A stretch of 37,579 nt of DNA from Halieaceae bacterium (GTDB lineage Bacteria > Pseudomonadota > Gammaproteobacteria > Pseudomonadales > Halieaceae): assembly GCA_902547755.1 (NCBI GenBank), contig CACCPA010000013.1:1-37579 (forward strand), given 5' to 3'. Below are positions 25,743 through 36,276 of this stretch, in pieces (within the stretch, counting starts at the first letter, position 1; each line of letters opens with the position of its first letter). Below the pieces are notes generated by a model. It searched no databases, was not told the origin of the DNA, and was given only the letters and a program-made list of their open reading frames with translations. The position numbers and the translations under genes are program-made.

Positions 25743-26495
25743 TCACTGCATATCCCAACGCGCTAACAAGCTCCGCTGTTCATCACTCAGGTCAAAGTCA
25801 GAAATCAGGTCTGGCCTTCGCTCGAGGGTCCGTTTCAGCGACTGGGCCGCACGCCAATCGGCGATACGTGCGTGGTCACCGCTGAGCAGTACAGATGGCA
25901 CTGCCTCACCCTCAAAAATCTCAGGGCGCGTATAGTGCGGACAGTCGAGCAATCCGTCAACAAAAGAGTCCTGTTCTGCGGACAATTCATCACCTAAAAC
26001 ACCCGGAATGCGACGAATTAACGAATCCATAACCAACATGGCCGGTATTTCACCGCCACTGACCACGATATCACCAACCGATAACTCAATATCTACGTAT
26101 CGCGAAACAAAGCGCTCATCAAAGCCTTCGTAACGCCCAGCGACAAAAATGAGCGATTCTTGCTGCAACAAAGTCGTCAATAATCGCTCGTCCACAACCT
26201 GCCCTTGGGGACTCATGGCAATAACAGGTGCCTGACCACCTAGAAGGTTTTTCGCGCTCTCCACTGCGGCTGTCATGATCGGCGCAGTCATCACCATACC
26301 CGGTCCGCCGCCATAGGGCCTGTCATCCACAGTCCCATGTTTGTCGGTGGCAAACTCACGCGGATCGATGACTTCTATACTGCATCGACCGTCTCGAATC
26401 GCTCTACCCGTGACACCCCAATCGGTAACAGCAGTGATCATCTCTGGGAAGATACTGATAAAGCCGAATTTAGACTGCATGACCTCGTTAGTCAT
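25743..26495 (-). CDS. trmD: tRNA (guanine-37-N1)-methyltransferase
   Basis: About 250 residues. It methylates G37 of tRNAs and prevents frameshifting. The SPOUT trefoil-knot segment SVGDIVVSGGEIPAMLVMDS is intact, as are DDRPYGGGPGMVM and the ending YTRPEIFEG. The start at 26495 overlaps the rimM stop by 8 bp; a second ATG at 26477 has GAGG very close and is an alternative. Translation further upstream would lie inside rimM. Confidence 0.97.
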   Translation of the reverse strand: MTNEVMQSKFGFISIFPEMITAVTDWGVTGRAIRDGRCSIEVIDPREFATDKHGTVDDRPYGGGPGMVMTAPIMTAAVESAKNLLGGQAPVIAMSPQGQVVDERLLTTLLQQESLIFVAGRYEGFDERFVSRYVDIELSVGDIVVSGGEIPAMLVMDSLIRRIPGVLGDELSAEQDSFVDGLLDCPHYTRPEIFEGEAVPSVLLSGDHARIADWRAAQSLKRTLERRPDLISDFDLSDEQRSLLARWDMQ

Positions 26496-27039
26496 CGGGA
26501 TGCCACCTGACAGAAATTCGCTGCGATTCGATATCGACCGCCACAATCACATCGTCTTCAAGCCATGGGATCAAGCGTTCTCGATCATCAATGCTCTCTT
26601 CCGTGGGTCGAACCACCAGGACATCGTTCGCACCGGTTTCAATGAGGTGATCGACGCAGCCCAAGCTGAGGTTTTTGTCGTCGACGCTGAGCTCAACCCG
26701 ACAACCGATCAGATCACGCCAGTAAAATTCACCATCTTTCAGACCGGGAAGCGAAGATTCAGGTATGTGGATGGAGTGACCTCGGAGCAACTCCGCTGCG
26801 TTTCGATCATCCACGCCTGCAAGCTTCGCAATGGATCCCTTTCCTAGCGATCGCACGGCCGTGATATCCACCGATCGAACACGATTGCCACGTGGATCAG
26901 TCAGTTGCTTGGGTGAAAGTGAGGTAAGCGAGGCTGGGTCTTCAAGATTAATGCGAACCTTGACCCAGCCCTTGATTCCATGGACGCCGACGATAGTGGC
27001 GATGGAAATACGATGTGATGTGGCGTCTGAGGCCGCCAC
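26488..27039 (-). CDS. rimM: Ribosome maturation factor RimM
   Basis: 183 residues; binds uS19 and aids 16S rRNA 3'-domain assembly. The N-terminal domain starts ISIATIVGVHGIKGWVKVR. The C-terminal PRC-barrel contains EFYWRDLIGCRVEL and ETGANDVLVVRP. It lies 10 bp after rpsP and overlaps trmD, giving the standard rpsP-rimM-trmD-rplS operon. Confidence 0.97.
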   Translation of the reverse strand: MAASDATSHRISIATIVGVHGIKGWVKVRINLEDPASLTSLSPKQLTDPRGNRVRSVDITAVRSLGKGSIAKLAGVDDRNAAELLRGHSIHIPESSLPGLKDGEFYWRDLIGCRVELSVDDKNLSLGCVDHLIETGANDVLVVRPTEESIDDRERLIPWLEDDVIVAVDIESQRISVRWHPDD

Positions 27040-27049
27040 CAGTGACCTA

Positions 27050-27310
27050 TTAGGCTGCAGCGGCTGCTACGGTTGCCGCTTCTTTGATCAAACGAGCAAC
27101 GCGGGGGGAAAGTTGAGCACCCTTGGCAACCCATGCATCAATACGATCAGTGTCGATACGAAGACGCTCTTCCTGACCGCGCGCAATAGGATTGAAGAAT
27201 CCGACGCGCTCAATAAAACGTCCGTCGCGCGAGTTACGGCTGTCCGTAACGGTCACGTGATAGAAGGGGCGCTTTTTAGAACCACCTCGTGAGAGACGAA
27301 TTGTAACCAT
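27050..27310 (-). CDS. rpsP: Small ribosomal subunit protein bS16
   Basis: 86 residues. It begins [19 protein letters not shown] and has the typical [21 protein letters not shown] segment and an Ala-rich tail. It is the first gene of the operon, 106 bp downstream of the ffh stop. Confidence 0.98.
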   Translation of the reverse strand: MVTIRLSRGGSKKRPFYHVTVTDSRNSRDGRFIERVGFFNPIARGQEERLRIDTDRIDAWVAKGAQLSPRVARLIKEAATVAAAAA

Positions 27311-27416
27311 GACTATGTCCTAGCTGTTTACCGCCGGGGGGTATCCCACAGCAAATTTGAGGTCGCGAACATTACATGAAGTCCGCTCAGGTTTAAAGAC
27401 CTCAGAGACGGAATAA

Positions 27417-28814
27417 TTAACGCCTGGGAAAACCCGGAGGTAAGCCACCACCGGGAGGCATACCACCACCGCCACCCATCATGCCGCCCATGCCACGCAT
27501 CATGCGTTGCATGCCACCGCCCTTCATTTTCTTCATCATTTTCTGCATCTGCTTGTGCTGCTTGAGCAGGCGGTTGAGGTCAGGCACCCCTGTTCCCGAT
27601 CCCGCCGTGATGCGCCGTTTCCGCGATGGATTAATGAGATCTGGGTTTTTGCGTTCTTTGGGTGTCATGGAGTTAATCATCGCCTCCATGCGATCGAACT
27701 GCTTCGTATCCAACTGCGACTGTGCTGCCTGAGCCATGCCGCCCATGCCCGGCATTTTGTCGAGCATGGCGCCAATGCCGCCCATATTTTTCATCTGCTG
27801 GAGCTGGTCACGGAAATCTTCGAGATCAAAGCGACCACCCTTCTCAACCTTCTTCGCGAGACGATGGGCCTTATTTTTATCAACCTTTCGCTCGGCATCC
27901 TCGATGAGCGAGAGTAAATCGCCCATGCCCAAAATACGTGAAGCTAGACGATCGGGATAAAACGGCTCGAGCGCCTCAGTCTTTTCACCAACACCCATAA
28001 ACTTAATGGGCTTACCCGTTACCGAGCGGACTGACAGCGCGGCACCGCCGCGAGTATCGGCATCGACCTTGGTCAAGATCACACCGGTGAGTGCCAAGGC
28101 TCGATCAAAGGCGGTCGCTGTATTCACAGCGTCCTGACCGGTCATGGCATCGATCACAAACAGCGTCTCTACCGGATTGATCGCCTTATGGAGCGCGCTA
28201 ATCTCAGCCATCATCTCTTCATCAATGGCTAGTCGGCCTGCCGTATCGACCAGAAGAACGTCGCTGAATGCCGTCTTGGCGTTCTTCAGTGCACGGTTAA
28301 CGATATCAACGGGACGCTCGTCCACTGTCGTAGGCTCAAAGCGTGCGCCGACCTCGTTGGCTAGGGTTTCAAGCTGTTTGATGGCCGCTGGACGGTACAC
28401 ATCAGCGCTAACGACAGTGACCTTTTTCTTTTCTCGCTCCATGAGGTAGCGAGCCAGTTTGGCGACCGACGTCGTTTTACCCGCACCCTGCAGACCGGCG
28501 ACCATAACAACGGCTGGCGGTTGGGCGGCCAGATTGAGTTGCTCGTTGGCTTCTCCCATGACCGCTTGAAGTTCGGCCTGAACAATTTTTAGAAACTCCT
28601 GGCCGGGAGAAAGACTCGAGGACACCTGAGTACCGACCGCACATTCCTTTACCCTATCAGTAAAATCCCTGACCACAGACAGTGCGACGTCAGCTTCCAA
28701 AAGCGCCATGCGCACTTCGCGCAGGGTTTCTCGAATATTGTCTTCAGTGAGGCGGGATTTGCCCGCCATCGCCTTGAGGCTGGCCGATAGACGTTCACTC
28801 AAGCTTTCAAACAT
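27417..28814 (-). CDS. ffh: Signal recognition particle protein Ffh
   Basis: About 465 residues from ATG 28814 (MFESLSERLSASLKAM), the conserved family start; translation from further upstream would add 32 unlikely residues. The N domain is followed by the G domain with P-loop GLQGAGKTTSVAKLA, DTAGR and TKVDADTRGGAALS. The methionine-rich M domain ends in a Gly/Met-rich tail and binds signal sequences and 4.5S RNA. It is divergent from ypjD, as in E. coli. Confidence 0.97.
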   Translation of the reverse strand: MFESLSERLSASLKAMAGKSRLTEDNIRETLREVRMALLEADVALSVVRDFTDRVKECAVGTQVSSSLSPGQEFLKIVQAELQAVMGEANEQLNLAAQPPAVVMVAGLQGAGKTTSVAKLARYLMEREKKKVTVVSADVYRPAAIKQLETLANEVGARFEPTTVDERPVDIVNRALKNAKTAFSDVLLVDTAGRLAIDEEMMAEISALHKAINPVETLFVIDAMTGQDAVNTATAFDRALALTGVILTKVDADTRGGAALSVRSVTGKPIKFMGVGEKTEALEPFYPDRLASRILGMGDLLSLIEDAERKVDKNKAHRLAKKVEKGGRFDLEDFRDQLQQMKNMGGIGAMLDKMPGMGGMAQAAQSQLDTKQFDRMEAMINSMTPKERKNPDLINPSRKRRITAGSGTGVPDLNRLLKQHKQMQKMMKKMKGGGMQRMMRGMGGMMGGGGGMPPGGGLPPGFPRR

Positions 28815-28861
28815 GTCTCTACCTATATCGAATAACAGTGTCGCGGACGCTGGAACCACGT

Positions 28862-28867
28862 AGTATA
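28862..28867 (-). promoter_or_regulatory. Candidate -10 element for ffh
   Basis: TATACT on the minus strand, about 48 bases before the ffh ATG. The -35 region is A/T-rich with no clear hexamer, so this is a partial prediction. Confidence 0.35.
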
Positions 28868-28909
28868 CGCCTAGGTGAAAAAAATAATTAGGGGAGCAGG
28901 GTATTCGCA

Positions 28910-29725
28910 ATGCCAGACAGTGACGTCAGTCAGCTACTTGCGCTAATGGCTACCGGTGCGGCAGCACTGTACTTATACACGGCCGTACGTCAGCTTCTAC
29001 TCCTGGAAAAGCGAGAGGAAAACCTTTCCAAAGCGGTCCTTGTACCGGGTCTCATTGCATTGGCACTGCATGGCTACGTGATCTACGCCGGCGCCACCTC
29101 GGTTAGCGCAAGTTTTGGCTTCTACAAGGTCGCCTCCATCACTTTTTGGCTCATGGGCGTGCTGAGCGTGCTGATTGTGATCGTTCGCCCGCTACAAACT
29201 CTGCTGATCGCCATCTTCCCACTTGCGGCTATTTCGGTCCTCGTTGCAACGCTCACTCCCGAGACAGCGCGACCTATGACGGAGACTCCGCGCGGACTGC
29301 TACTCCACATTTCCACATCCATCATTGCCTACGCGCTGTTTGGTCTGGCGATGCTGCAAGGATTGCTGGTGCTTCAACAAAGTCGTCTGCTCCGACAGCA
29401 CAAGACCCGCGGTTTAATCCGTCGACTTCCTCCGCTGGATGCAACCGAGCAACTGATGTTCGAACTCATACTCATGGGCACCGTCATTCTCAGCGTCTCT
29501 ATCGTCGCCGGGATCTACTATGTTGAAGACTTGTTCGCGCAACATTTGATCCATAAAACGGTTCTTACCGTTATCGCTTGGATTGTTTACGGCATTTTAG
29601 CGACCGGACATTTCACGCACGGCTGGCGAGTTAATACGGCTGTCATGTTATGTGCCAGTGGCTTTGCCCTTCTGACACTCGGTTTCTATGGCTCAAAGCT
29701 GGTGTTGGAATTAGTACTGAACTGA
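28910..29725 (+). CDS. ypjD: YpjD/CcsA-family inner-membrane protein
   Basis: 271 residues with about eight hydrophobic segments. It belongs to the cytochrome c assembly (CcmC/CcsA, HemX) superfamily by overall layout. Conserved features include PRGLLLHISTSIIAYALFGLAMLQG and the C-terminal HKTVLTVIAWIVYG and TGHFTHGW, with potential haem-ligating His. YpjD function is poorly known. Its place next to ffh and a corB-type gene is conserved in Gammaproteobacteria. Confidence 0.85.
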   Translation: MPDSDVSQLLALMATGAAALYLYTAVRQLLLLEKREENLSKAVLVPGLIALALHGYVIYAGATSVSASFGFYKVASITFWLMGVLSVLIVIVRPLQTLLIAIFPLAAISVLVATLTPETARPMTETPRGLLLHISTSIIAYALFGLAMLQGLLVLQQSRLLRQHKTRGLIRRLPPLDATEQLMFELILMGTVILSVSIVAGIYYVEDLFAQHLIHKTVLTVIAWIVYGILATGHFTHGWRVNTAVMLCASGFALLTLGFYGSKLVLELVLN

Positions 29726-29760
29726 GAAAAACAGGGTTGCTACCCGTCCGTTTTTTCTCA
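29723..29760 (+). terminator. Strong hairpin with T-run after ypjD
   Basis: TGAGAAAAAC and GTTTTTTCTCA flank an inner GGGT-TGCT-ACCC stem-loop. The right arm contains six T's. It acts plausibly as a Rho-independent terminator for ypjD, separating it from the gene starting at 29797. Confidence 0.55.
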
Positions 29761-29796
29761 ACAATCACCAAACATGCTAACGCCCAACCTTAAAGT

Positions 29797-31074
29797 TTGA
29801 ACGACGCCCCGCTGGGACTCCTCTTTGCCATCTTGGCTGGCCTTATCCTTCTCTCTGGTTTCTTCTCCAGCTCCGAGACGGGCATGATGGCACTCAACCG
29901 TTACCGCCTAAAGCACTTGCAGCAGCAAGGCCACAAGGGTGCGTTGCGTGCCGGCAAATTGCTCACGAGGCCGGATCGATTAATTGGTCTCATCCTGATT
30001 GGTAATAACTTGGTCAATATTCTGGCATCTGCTATTGCAACCGTCGTCGCCATTCGGCTGTACGGCGATGCAGGCATCGCAATCGCGACAATCACACTGA
30101 CAATCGTGATTTTGATTTTCGCGGAAATTACACCCAAAACGATTGCGGCCCTTCATCCGGAAAAAGTGGCCTTTCCTGCCAGCGTGATTTTGCTGCCACT
30201 GATGAAACTCATCATGCCATTGGTTTGGGCTATCAATGCAATTACCAATAGCTTGCTGTCATTGTTCGGATTCAAAGCTGATGCGTCGAGCGAGGATGCG
30301 CTGACACAGGAAGAGCTCCGCACCATTGTGAACGAGTCGAGCGGCCTTATACCTCGCAGACACCGCAACATGCTGGTCAATATCCTCGATCTAGAACAGG
30401 TCACCGTGAACGACATCATGGTGCCAAGAAATGAGATCTACGGTATTGACCTTGAAGATGATGACGAGACGATACTGACTCGTCTAACCGGCAGTACCCA
30501 CACGCTGGTGCCCGTGTTCAAGCGCGATATCAACAAGATCGAAGGCGTCCTGCATCTACGTCACATCGGTCGATGTCTCAACGAAGGTAAGCTCGATCGC
30601 TCTGCACTACTGCGCGAACTGCAGGAGCCCTACTTCACACCTGAAAATACCGCACTACACATTCAGCTTCGACACTTCCAGCAGCGCAAACTTCGACTTG
30701 GAATGATTGTCGATGAATACGGGGATATTCTTGGCCTTGTGGCTCTCGAGGACATCCTCGAGGAAATCGTGGGCAACTTCACCTCGAATCTCGTAGAGGA
30801 TCAGGAAGAAATCGCCACGACGGCAGACGGCGGCGCATCCTGCACGGGCAGTATTCCTATCCGAGATATCAATCGACAGTTTGATTGGGAGTTGCCAACA
30901 AATGGTCCTAAGACCATCAGTGGCCTTGCACTTGAAGCTCTGGAGGCGTTTCCAATGGGGCCTGCTTCCGTCAAAATTGGTAACTATCAGCTGGATGTTG
31001 AATCGATCGAAGGCAACGCTATCACTCAGGTGAAGGTCACTCCGCTATCGCTCGTGACCGCCGACGACGACTGA
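29797..31074 (+). CDS. CNNM/CBS/CorC-domain membrane protein (CorB/YfjD type)
   Basis: 425 residues. The N-terminal CNNM membrane domain has about four hydrophobic segments, with the signature GFFSSSETGMMALNRYRL and FAEITPKTIAALHPEK. A CBS pair (about 200-325) includes DIMVPRNEIYGID and MIVDEYGDILGLVALEDILEEIVG, followed by a C-terminal CorC_HlyC transporter-associated domain. Relatives act in Mg2+/Co2+ efflux. The start is TTG 29797 with a weak ribosome binding site. Length and N-terminal match to relatives support it, but an alternative start is possible. Confidence 0.9.
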   Translation: MNDAPLGLLFAILAGLILLSGFFSSSETGMMALNRYRLKHLQQQGHKGALRAGKLLTRPDRLIGLILIGNNLVNILASAIATVVAIRLYGDAGIAIATITLTIVILIFAEITPKTIAALHPEKVAFPASVILLPLMKLIMPLVWAINAITNSLLSLFGFKADASSEDALTQEELRTIVNESSGLIPRRHRNMLVNILDLEQVTVNDIMVPRNEIYGIDLEDDDETILTRLTGSTHTLVPVFKRDINKIEGVLHLRHIGRCLNEGKLDRSALLRELQEPYFTPENTALHIQLRHFQQRKLRLGMIVDEYGDILGLVALEDILEEIVGNFTSNLVEDQEEIATTADGGASCTGSIPIRDINRQFDWELPTNGPKTISGLALEALEAFPMGPASVKIGNYQLDVESIEGNAITQVKVTPLSLVTADDD

Positions 31075-31078
31075 CTGC

Positions 31079-33439
<2,361 letters not shown>

Positions 33440-33671
33440 CGAATAAATGTAGCGAATATCTCAGGTTGAACGCCCCGACCAAGCGACACATTACAAAAAA
33501 GGTTTTCACGCAATGTACGCTTATTAAAAGTGGTCAGGAGCAAAGACCTGCGGCAAAAAGTTCTGTGGCTGCAGGTACGTTGGTGATTCACACCCCAGTT
33601 AACTGTTACGGGAAACTATCTCCCTGACACATCTCATTAGAAGGTCTCGTTCCCATAGAGGGTCTCGTCAT

Positions 33672-33696
33672 AAAAAAAGCCGGCATAAGCCGGCTT
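33672..33696 (-). terminator. Rho-independent terminator of the 33719-34003 gene
   Basis: On the minus strand AAGCCGGC-TTAT-GCCGGC is followed by seven T's. It is a perfect GC-rich stem at the right distance (about 23 bp) after the stop codon. Confidence 0.9.
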
Positions 33697-33718
33697 CTAT
33701 CAAAACGGTCCGCATTGC

Positions 33719-34003
33719 TTATTTAGCTTCCTCGTCATCAGCAGGGGCTTCCTCTTCAGCAGGCTCTTCCGCAGGGGCTTGCTCTTCAGCCGCTGTCTCC
33801 TCGACAACTTCTTCAACCGTCTCTTCGACGTCAGGCGATGCTTCGGTCGGAGCCACGACTTTAATGAGCTCCTCCGCAATCAAGATGTTTACTTTTTCTT
33901 CACCGTTAACAGGCTTGCCATTGGCATTTTGAACAGCGTAACGATTGTCGCCACGCAGGAAAATTTTGTACTCAGCGGTCTTACGGACAAGCTTCATCGC
34001 CAT
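33719..34003 (-). CDS. Hypothetical protein with acidic, Ala/Glu-rich tail
   Basis: 94 residues. A short N-terminal folded part (KLVRKTAEYKIFLRGDNRY, then AVQNANGKPVNGEEKVNILI) is followed by an extremely acidic Glu/Ala/Pro tail (about 53-94). GGAG lies 7 bases before the ATG; an ATG two codons later is an alternative. It has its own strong terminator, so it is a single-gene transcript. Family not recognised; the tail suggests binding to a basic partner, which is only inference. Confidence 0.75.
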   Translation of the reverse strand: MAMKLVRKTAEYKIFLRGDNRYAVQNANGKPVNGEEKVNILIAEELIKVVAPTEASPDVEETVEEVVEETAAEEQAPAEEPAEEEAPADDEEAK

Positions 34004-34107
34004 GTCTTTTCTCCCTCAAGATACTCAGATAACCGCGCAGGACCCGTTGCCCCGCGTCAAAGTGCGGCGGAGTATACAAGCAACTGACAATTATAGCGAT
34101 CCTTTCA

Positions 34108-34135
34108 TTGCCGAATCAGTCTGAACTGATATACT
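34108..34135 (+). promoter_or_regulatory. Promoter of tRNA-Leu
   Basis: TTGCCG (34108-34113) and TATACT (34130-34135) are separated by 16 bases and followed by a GC-rich discriminator (CCGCGCCC), typical of growth-rate-controlled stable RNA promoters. The expected start is near 34142, 15 bases before the tRNA. Confidence 0.75.
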
Positions 34136-34156
34136 CCGCGCCCTTCCTATCTTTTT

Positions 34157-34243
34157 GCCGGAGTGGTGGAATTGGTAGACACGACGGATTCAAAATCCGT
34201 TGCCTTTAAAAGCGTGCCGGTTCAAGTCCGGCCTCCGGTACCA
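34157..34243 (+). tRNA. tRNA-Leu(CAA)
   Basis: 87 bases including an encoded CCA. The acceptor pairs GCCGGAG with CTCCGGT. The anticodon stem ACGGA/TCCGT encloses loop TTCAAAA with anticodon CAA (reads UUG). A long variable arm (class II tRNA) and the T-arm TTCAAGT with stem GCCGG/CCGGC are present. It borders the right accessory region, and tRNA 3' ends are common insertion targets. However, no duplicate of the 3' end was seen in the window. Confidence 0.97.
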
Positions 34244-34530
34244 CACCACTTCATAGGTCTCTGAAAACTAAGCATTTACTAAGGGCTGCCTAGTCGTCAA
34301 GGAAACACTTGGTGCTACTGTTAGTGCTACTTAGAGCCGGGGCAGGTGACCATACCCCCTCCCGTATATGTATACGTGTGGGTTCCGAAGTTAAGGGGGT
34401 TTTGGGTGTAAACCAGATGTCACTGTCGCTGTAGCTACCTGCGAGATACATCAGGAGCCAATTTGAAAAAAGTAGGTCTTTAGAAACAGGGCCGTGATTG
34501 CTGTTGGTTCTGGGTAGGCACATTGGAGGG
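34244..34530. other. Gene-poor stretch after tRNA-Leu
   Basis: No convincing gene. It contains short repeated motifs (TGCTACT twice near 34310-34332), a small palindrome around GTATATGTATAC (34364-34375), and the first copy of a 21-bp repeat (34486-34506, with a 19/21 match at 34790-34810). An open frame on the minus strand here has no ribosome binding site or family features. The stretch looks like degraded mobile-element sequence. Confidence 0.4.
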
Positions 34531-34563
34531 TAAAAAATGCCCCATCACAAATAGGCACGGGGC
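34531..34563 (-). terminator. Rho-independent terminator of the 33-aa peptide gene
   Basis: On the minus strand GCCCC and GGGGC form a stem with a 15-base loop, followed by ATTTTTT. It lies 19 bp after the stop of the small gene at 34582-34683. Confidence 0.65.
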
Positions 34564-34581
34564 GAAATAGACCTTTGCGGT

Positions 34582-34683
34582 TTACACTAAAATTACTAAC
34601 GAATAGGTGACACAAAAGCAGATGGAGCAGACTAAGAGAATTGGTCCTACCTGCTCCAATGCTGTAACAAGAAACTGAGTCAT
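34582..34683 (-). CDS. 33-aa hydrophobic single-TM peptide
   Basis: Encodes MTQFLVTALEQVGPILLVCS and then ICFCVTYSLVILV before a TAA. The last 20 residues form one membrane segment with three cysteines. A near-perfect AGGAGGA ribosome binding site sits 5 bases before the ATG, and a T-run terminator follows, so both translation and transcription signals support a real gene. The size and layout resemble type I toxin-like or regulatory membrane peptides, but no family is recognised. No antisense RNA was identified. Confidence 0.55.
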   Translation of the reverse strand: MTQFLVTALEQVGPILLVCSICFCVTYSLVILV

Positions 34684-35120
34684 TGCAGTCCTCCTACGTT
34701 ATAGAAACCTCCGTCAGAATGTTGACTAAGGCACAACGTGACTGCATTTTCCGTGCCAACTAGCCAGACCCGCTGTAATACTTTGCAGAACAGGGCCGTA
34801 ATTTCTGTTGTTTAACCGTCGTTAGTCCTCGGTGAACATTCAGGACAACAGTTAATGAAGAATAGCTATTTGTAGTCAGTCCCGACTTATCGATTGAGAC
34901 TGGTTTCCAGCAGGTTCAAAAGCTTTACTTCAGAGTCAGAAACCTCGCCGCATTCACCAAAAATACTCTTTCAGATAGAAAAAATGAGATTAACAGCGCC
35001 CTCCGCTATCTTTTTGTAGAGAAACTCGGACCTTTGTGTGGCTATAACGCATCATTGCACTATTAATTTTAGATGAAACCTTTTAGAAAAATTTTAAGTA
35101 ATGAAGTTAGGAGCGGAAAT
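34684..35120. other. Non-coding stretch upstream of the MotA-like gene
   Basis: About 440 bases, AT-rich, without a gene I can support on either strand. It contains the upstream signals of the leftward 33-aa gene, the second copy of the 21-bp repeat (34790-34810), and presumably a promoter for the rightward gene at 35121. No clear promoter pair was found. Confidence 0.4.
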
Positions 35121-35498
35121 ATGACTTAGCCAGTGATTTTATGTTTCGGAGCATTGTCGCTCATTACGTGGGCTATTGTTCGTCAAGATCAGCTGAGCAT
35201 GTTTACTGGCGATTGGTTCTCACCATTGTTTGTATTGCTTGGCGGCACCTTCATAGCTTTAAGTGTCAGCAAAGACAGAGAAAATTTATTGATAGAGCGA
35301 TTGGAAGCGTTTAGGACTGGCTGCATTCTCTTCGGAGCGGCGGGTACGTTGACCGGAGTCATCAGCATGATGGCGAGTATGGACAATCCAAAGATGATTG
35401 GCCCCGCCCTCGCTCTCGCTTTACTGACGCTGCTCTACGCTGCCGTTTTCAATTACCTTGCCAAGTTGGTGATCATCAGTAAGTCAGGTGGAGGCTAA
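35121..35498 (+). pseudogene. Minimal MotA/TolQ/ExbB-like membrane protein with an early in-frame amber codon
   Basis: The best start, ATG 35121 with AGGAG 7 bases upstream, is followed by ACT and then TAG (35127-35129) in the same frame. After it the frame is open for 121 codons from GTG 35133. The protein has four hydrophobic segments with a very short cytoplasmic part. The last two (FGAAGTLTGVISMMASM, then NPKMIGPALALALLTLLY) match TM3-TM4 of MotA-type channel subunits, including the D/N-P-xx-IGP-ALALLT-LY signature. The usual large cytoplasmic domain of MotA is absent. It may be inactivated, or still translated from the GTG. A single C-to-T change (CAG to TAG) would explain it. Confidence 0.6.
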
Positions 35499-35540
35499 GT
35501 GCCTTTGTCATAAAGGTCCATATCAATCCATCTGACATAA

Positions 35541-36181
35541 CTTAGTAAGCCTCCTGTGCAGCTGAAATACAAATCCAATGCTTTCCAAGGAGGACGCCTG
35601 TACACGCCCTTCCAGAGCCTCCCAGACCGTCGTATGAGGCCTAGGATTAACACTCTAATTGATGGGGGAAATATCTGCGAAGTGAACTTCAGTGCTAACC
35701 ATCTGAGGCTCAATTTAGCCTTCAGCGGTGGCGTCGACGCAGGGGATGATCCTTACACAACAGTTGGTGAAGAGGCTGGTATTGAGCCTCGTGACTTGGT
35801 TAAAAAGTTCTTTACGATTGCTATGGGTGGTGACAATGAAGCAGGTGCGTTACCCGCTTGTTTTAAGGGAGGCATCAGCAAGGAGAACTTACAACAGCTG
35901 AAGGAAGCGTCGCTCAAGGTTTTTCAAAACCTGGAACTATTTAATGGCTGGGGAATTACGCTCAGAACTTTGAAGGTCAGATACTGAAAAACGTTATGCT
36001 GGAGGGCGCGAAACAAGGAACTGTGTGTTTACCCGTCCATGACGCCATTGCCGTCCCTACCGAAGAGAGTGGCTGGGCATGTGACGAGATGCGCTACCAG
36101 TGGGATAAACAGAAGAATGTTTCTGGGTTGGTTAGAGTCACCACCGACAAATCGGCTTGCGCAAATAAAGCGGCACATTAA
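35541..36181 (+). pseudogene. Truncated, frameshifted gene with polymerase-palm-like motifs
   Basis: Two adjoining frames make one broken protein. The first (to 35987) has GGRLYTPFQSLP, then INTLIDGGNICEVNFSANHLRL. The second (from about 35957, stop at 36179-36181) reads NFEGQILKNVMLEGAKQG and then VCLPVHDAIAVP. EVNFSANHLRL and VHDAI sit where motifs A (DYSxxxxR) and C (VHDE-like) lie in family A polymerases. Uncharacterised element proteins with a GGR-Y...D-S-xHxR...HD layout are what I am reminded of. The 5' part is missing (in-frame stop at 35538-35540) and one extra base near 35955-35965 breaks the frame. The assignment of polymerase ancestry is tentative. Confidence 0.5.
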
Positions 36182-36276
36182 TCCTTGTAATCTTGCGATA
36201 GGTTGCAAATCGCGACGAAAGAGGGTTAATTGAAGGCCAAAATGTTTAATCACAGCCACGTTACGTAGGAGTATAA

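Noticed and set aside
28815-28910. Extended N-terminus of Ffh by 32 residues
   Set aside because: The conserved protein starts at MFESLSERLS; the upstream stretch contains the promoter region and resembles no Ffh sequence.
34157-34243. tRNA-Leu 3' end as an attachment site for the right accessory region
   Set aside because: Plausible by position, but no duplicated tRNA 3' sequence and no integrase gene were found to the right within the window.
34290-34523. Open frame of 77 codons on the minus strand after tRNA-Leu
   Set aside because: No ribosome binding site, odd composition, and it lies beyond the terminator at 34531-34563; probably chance or degraded sequence.
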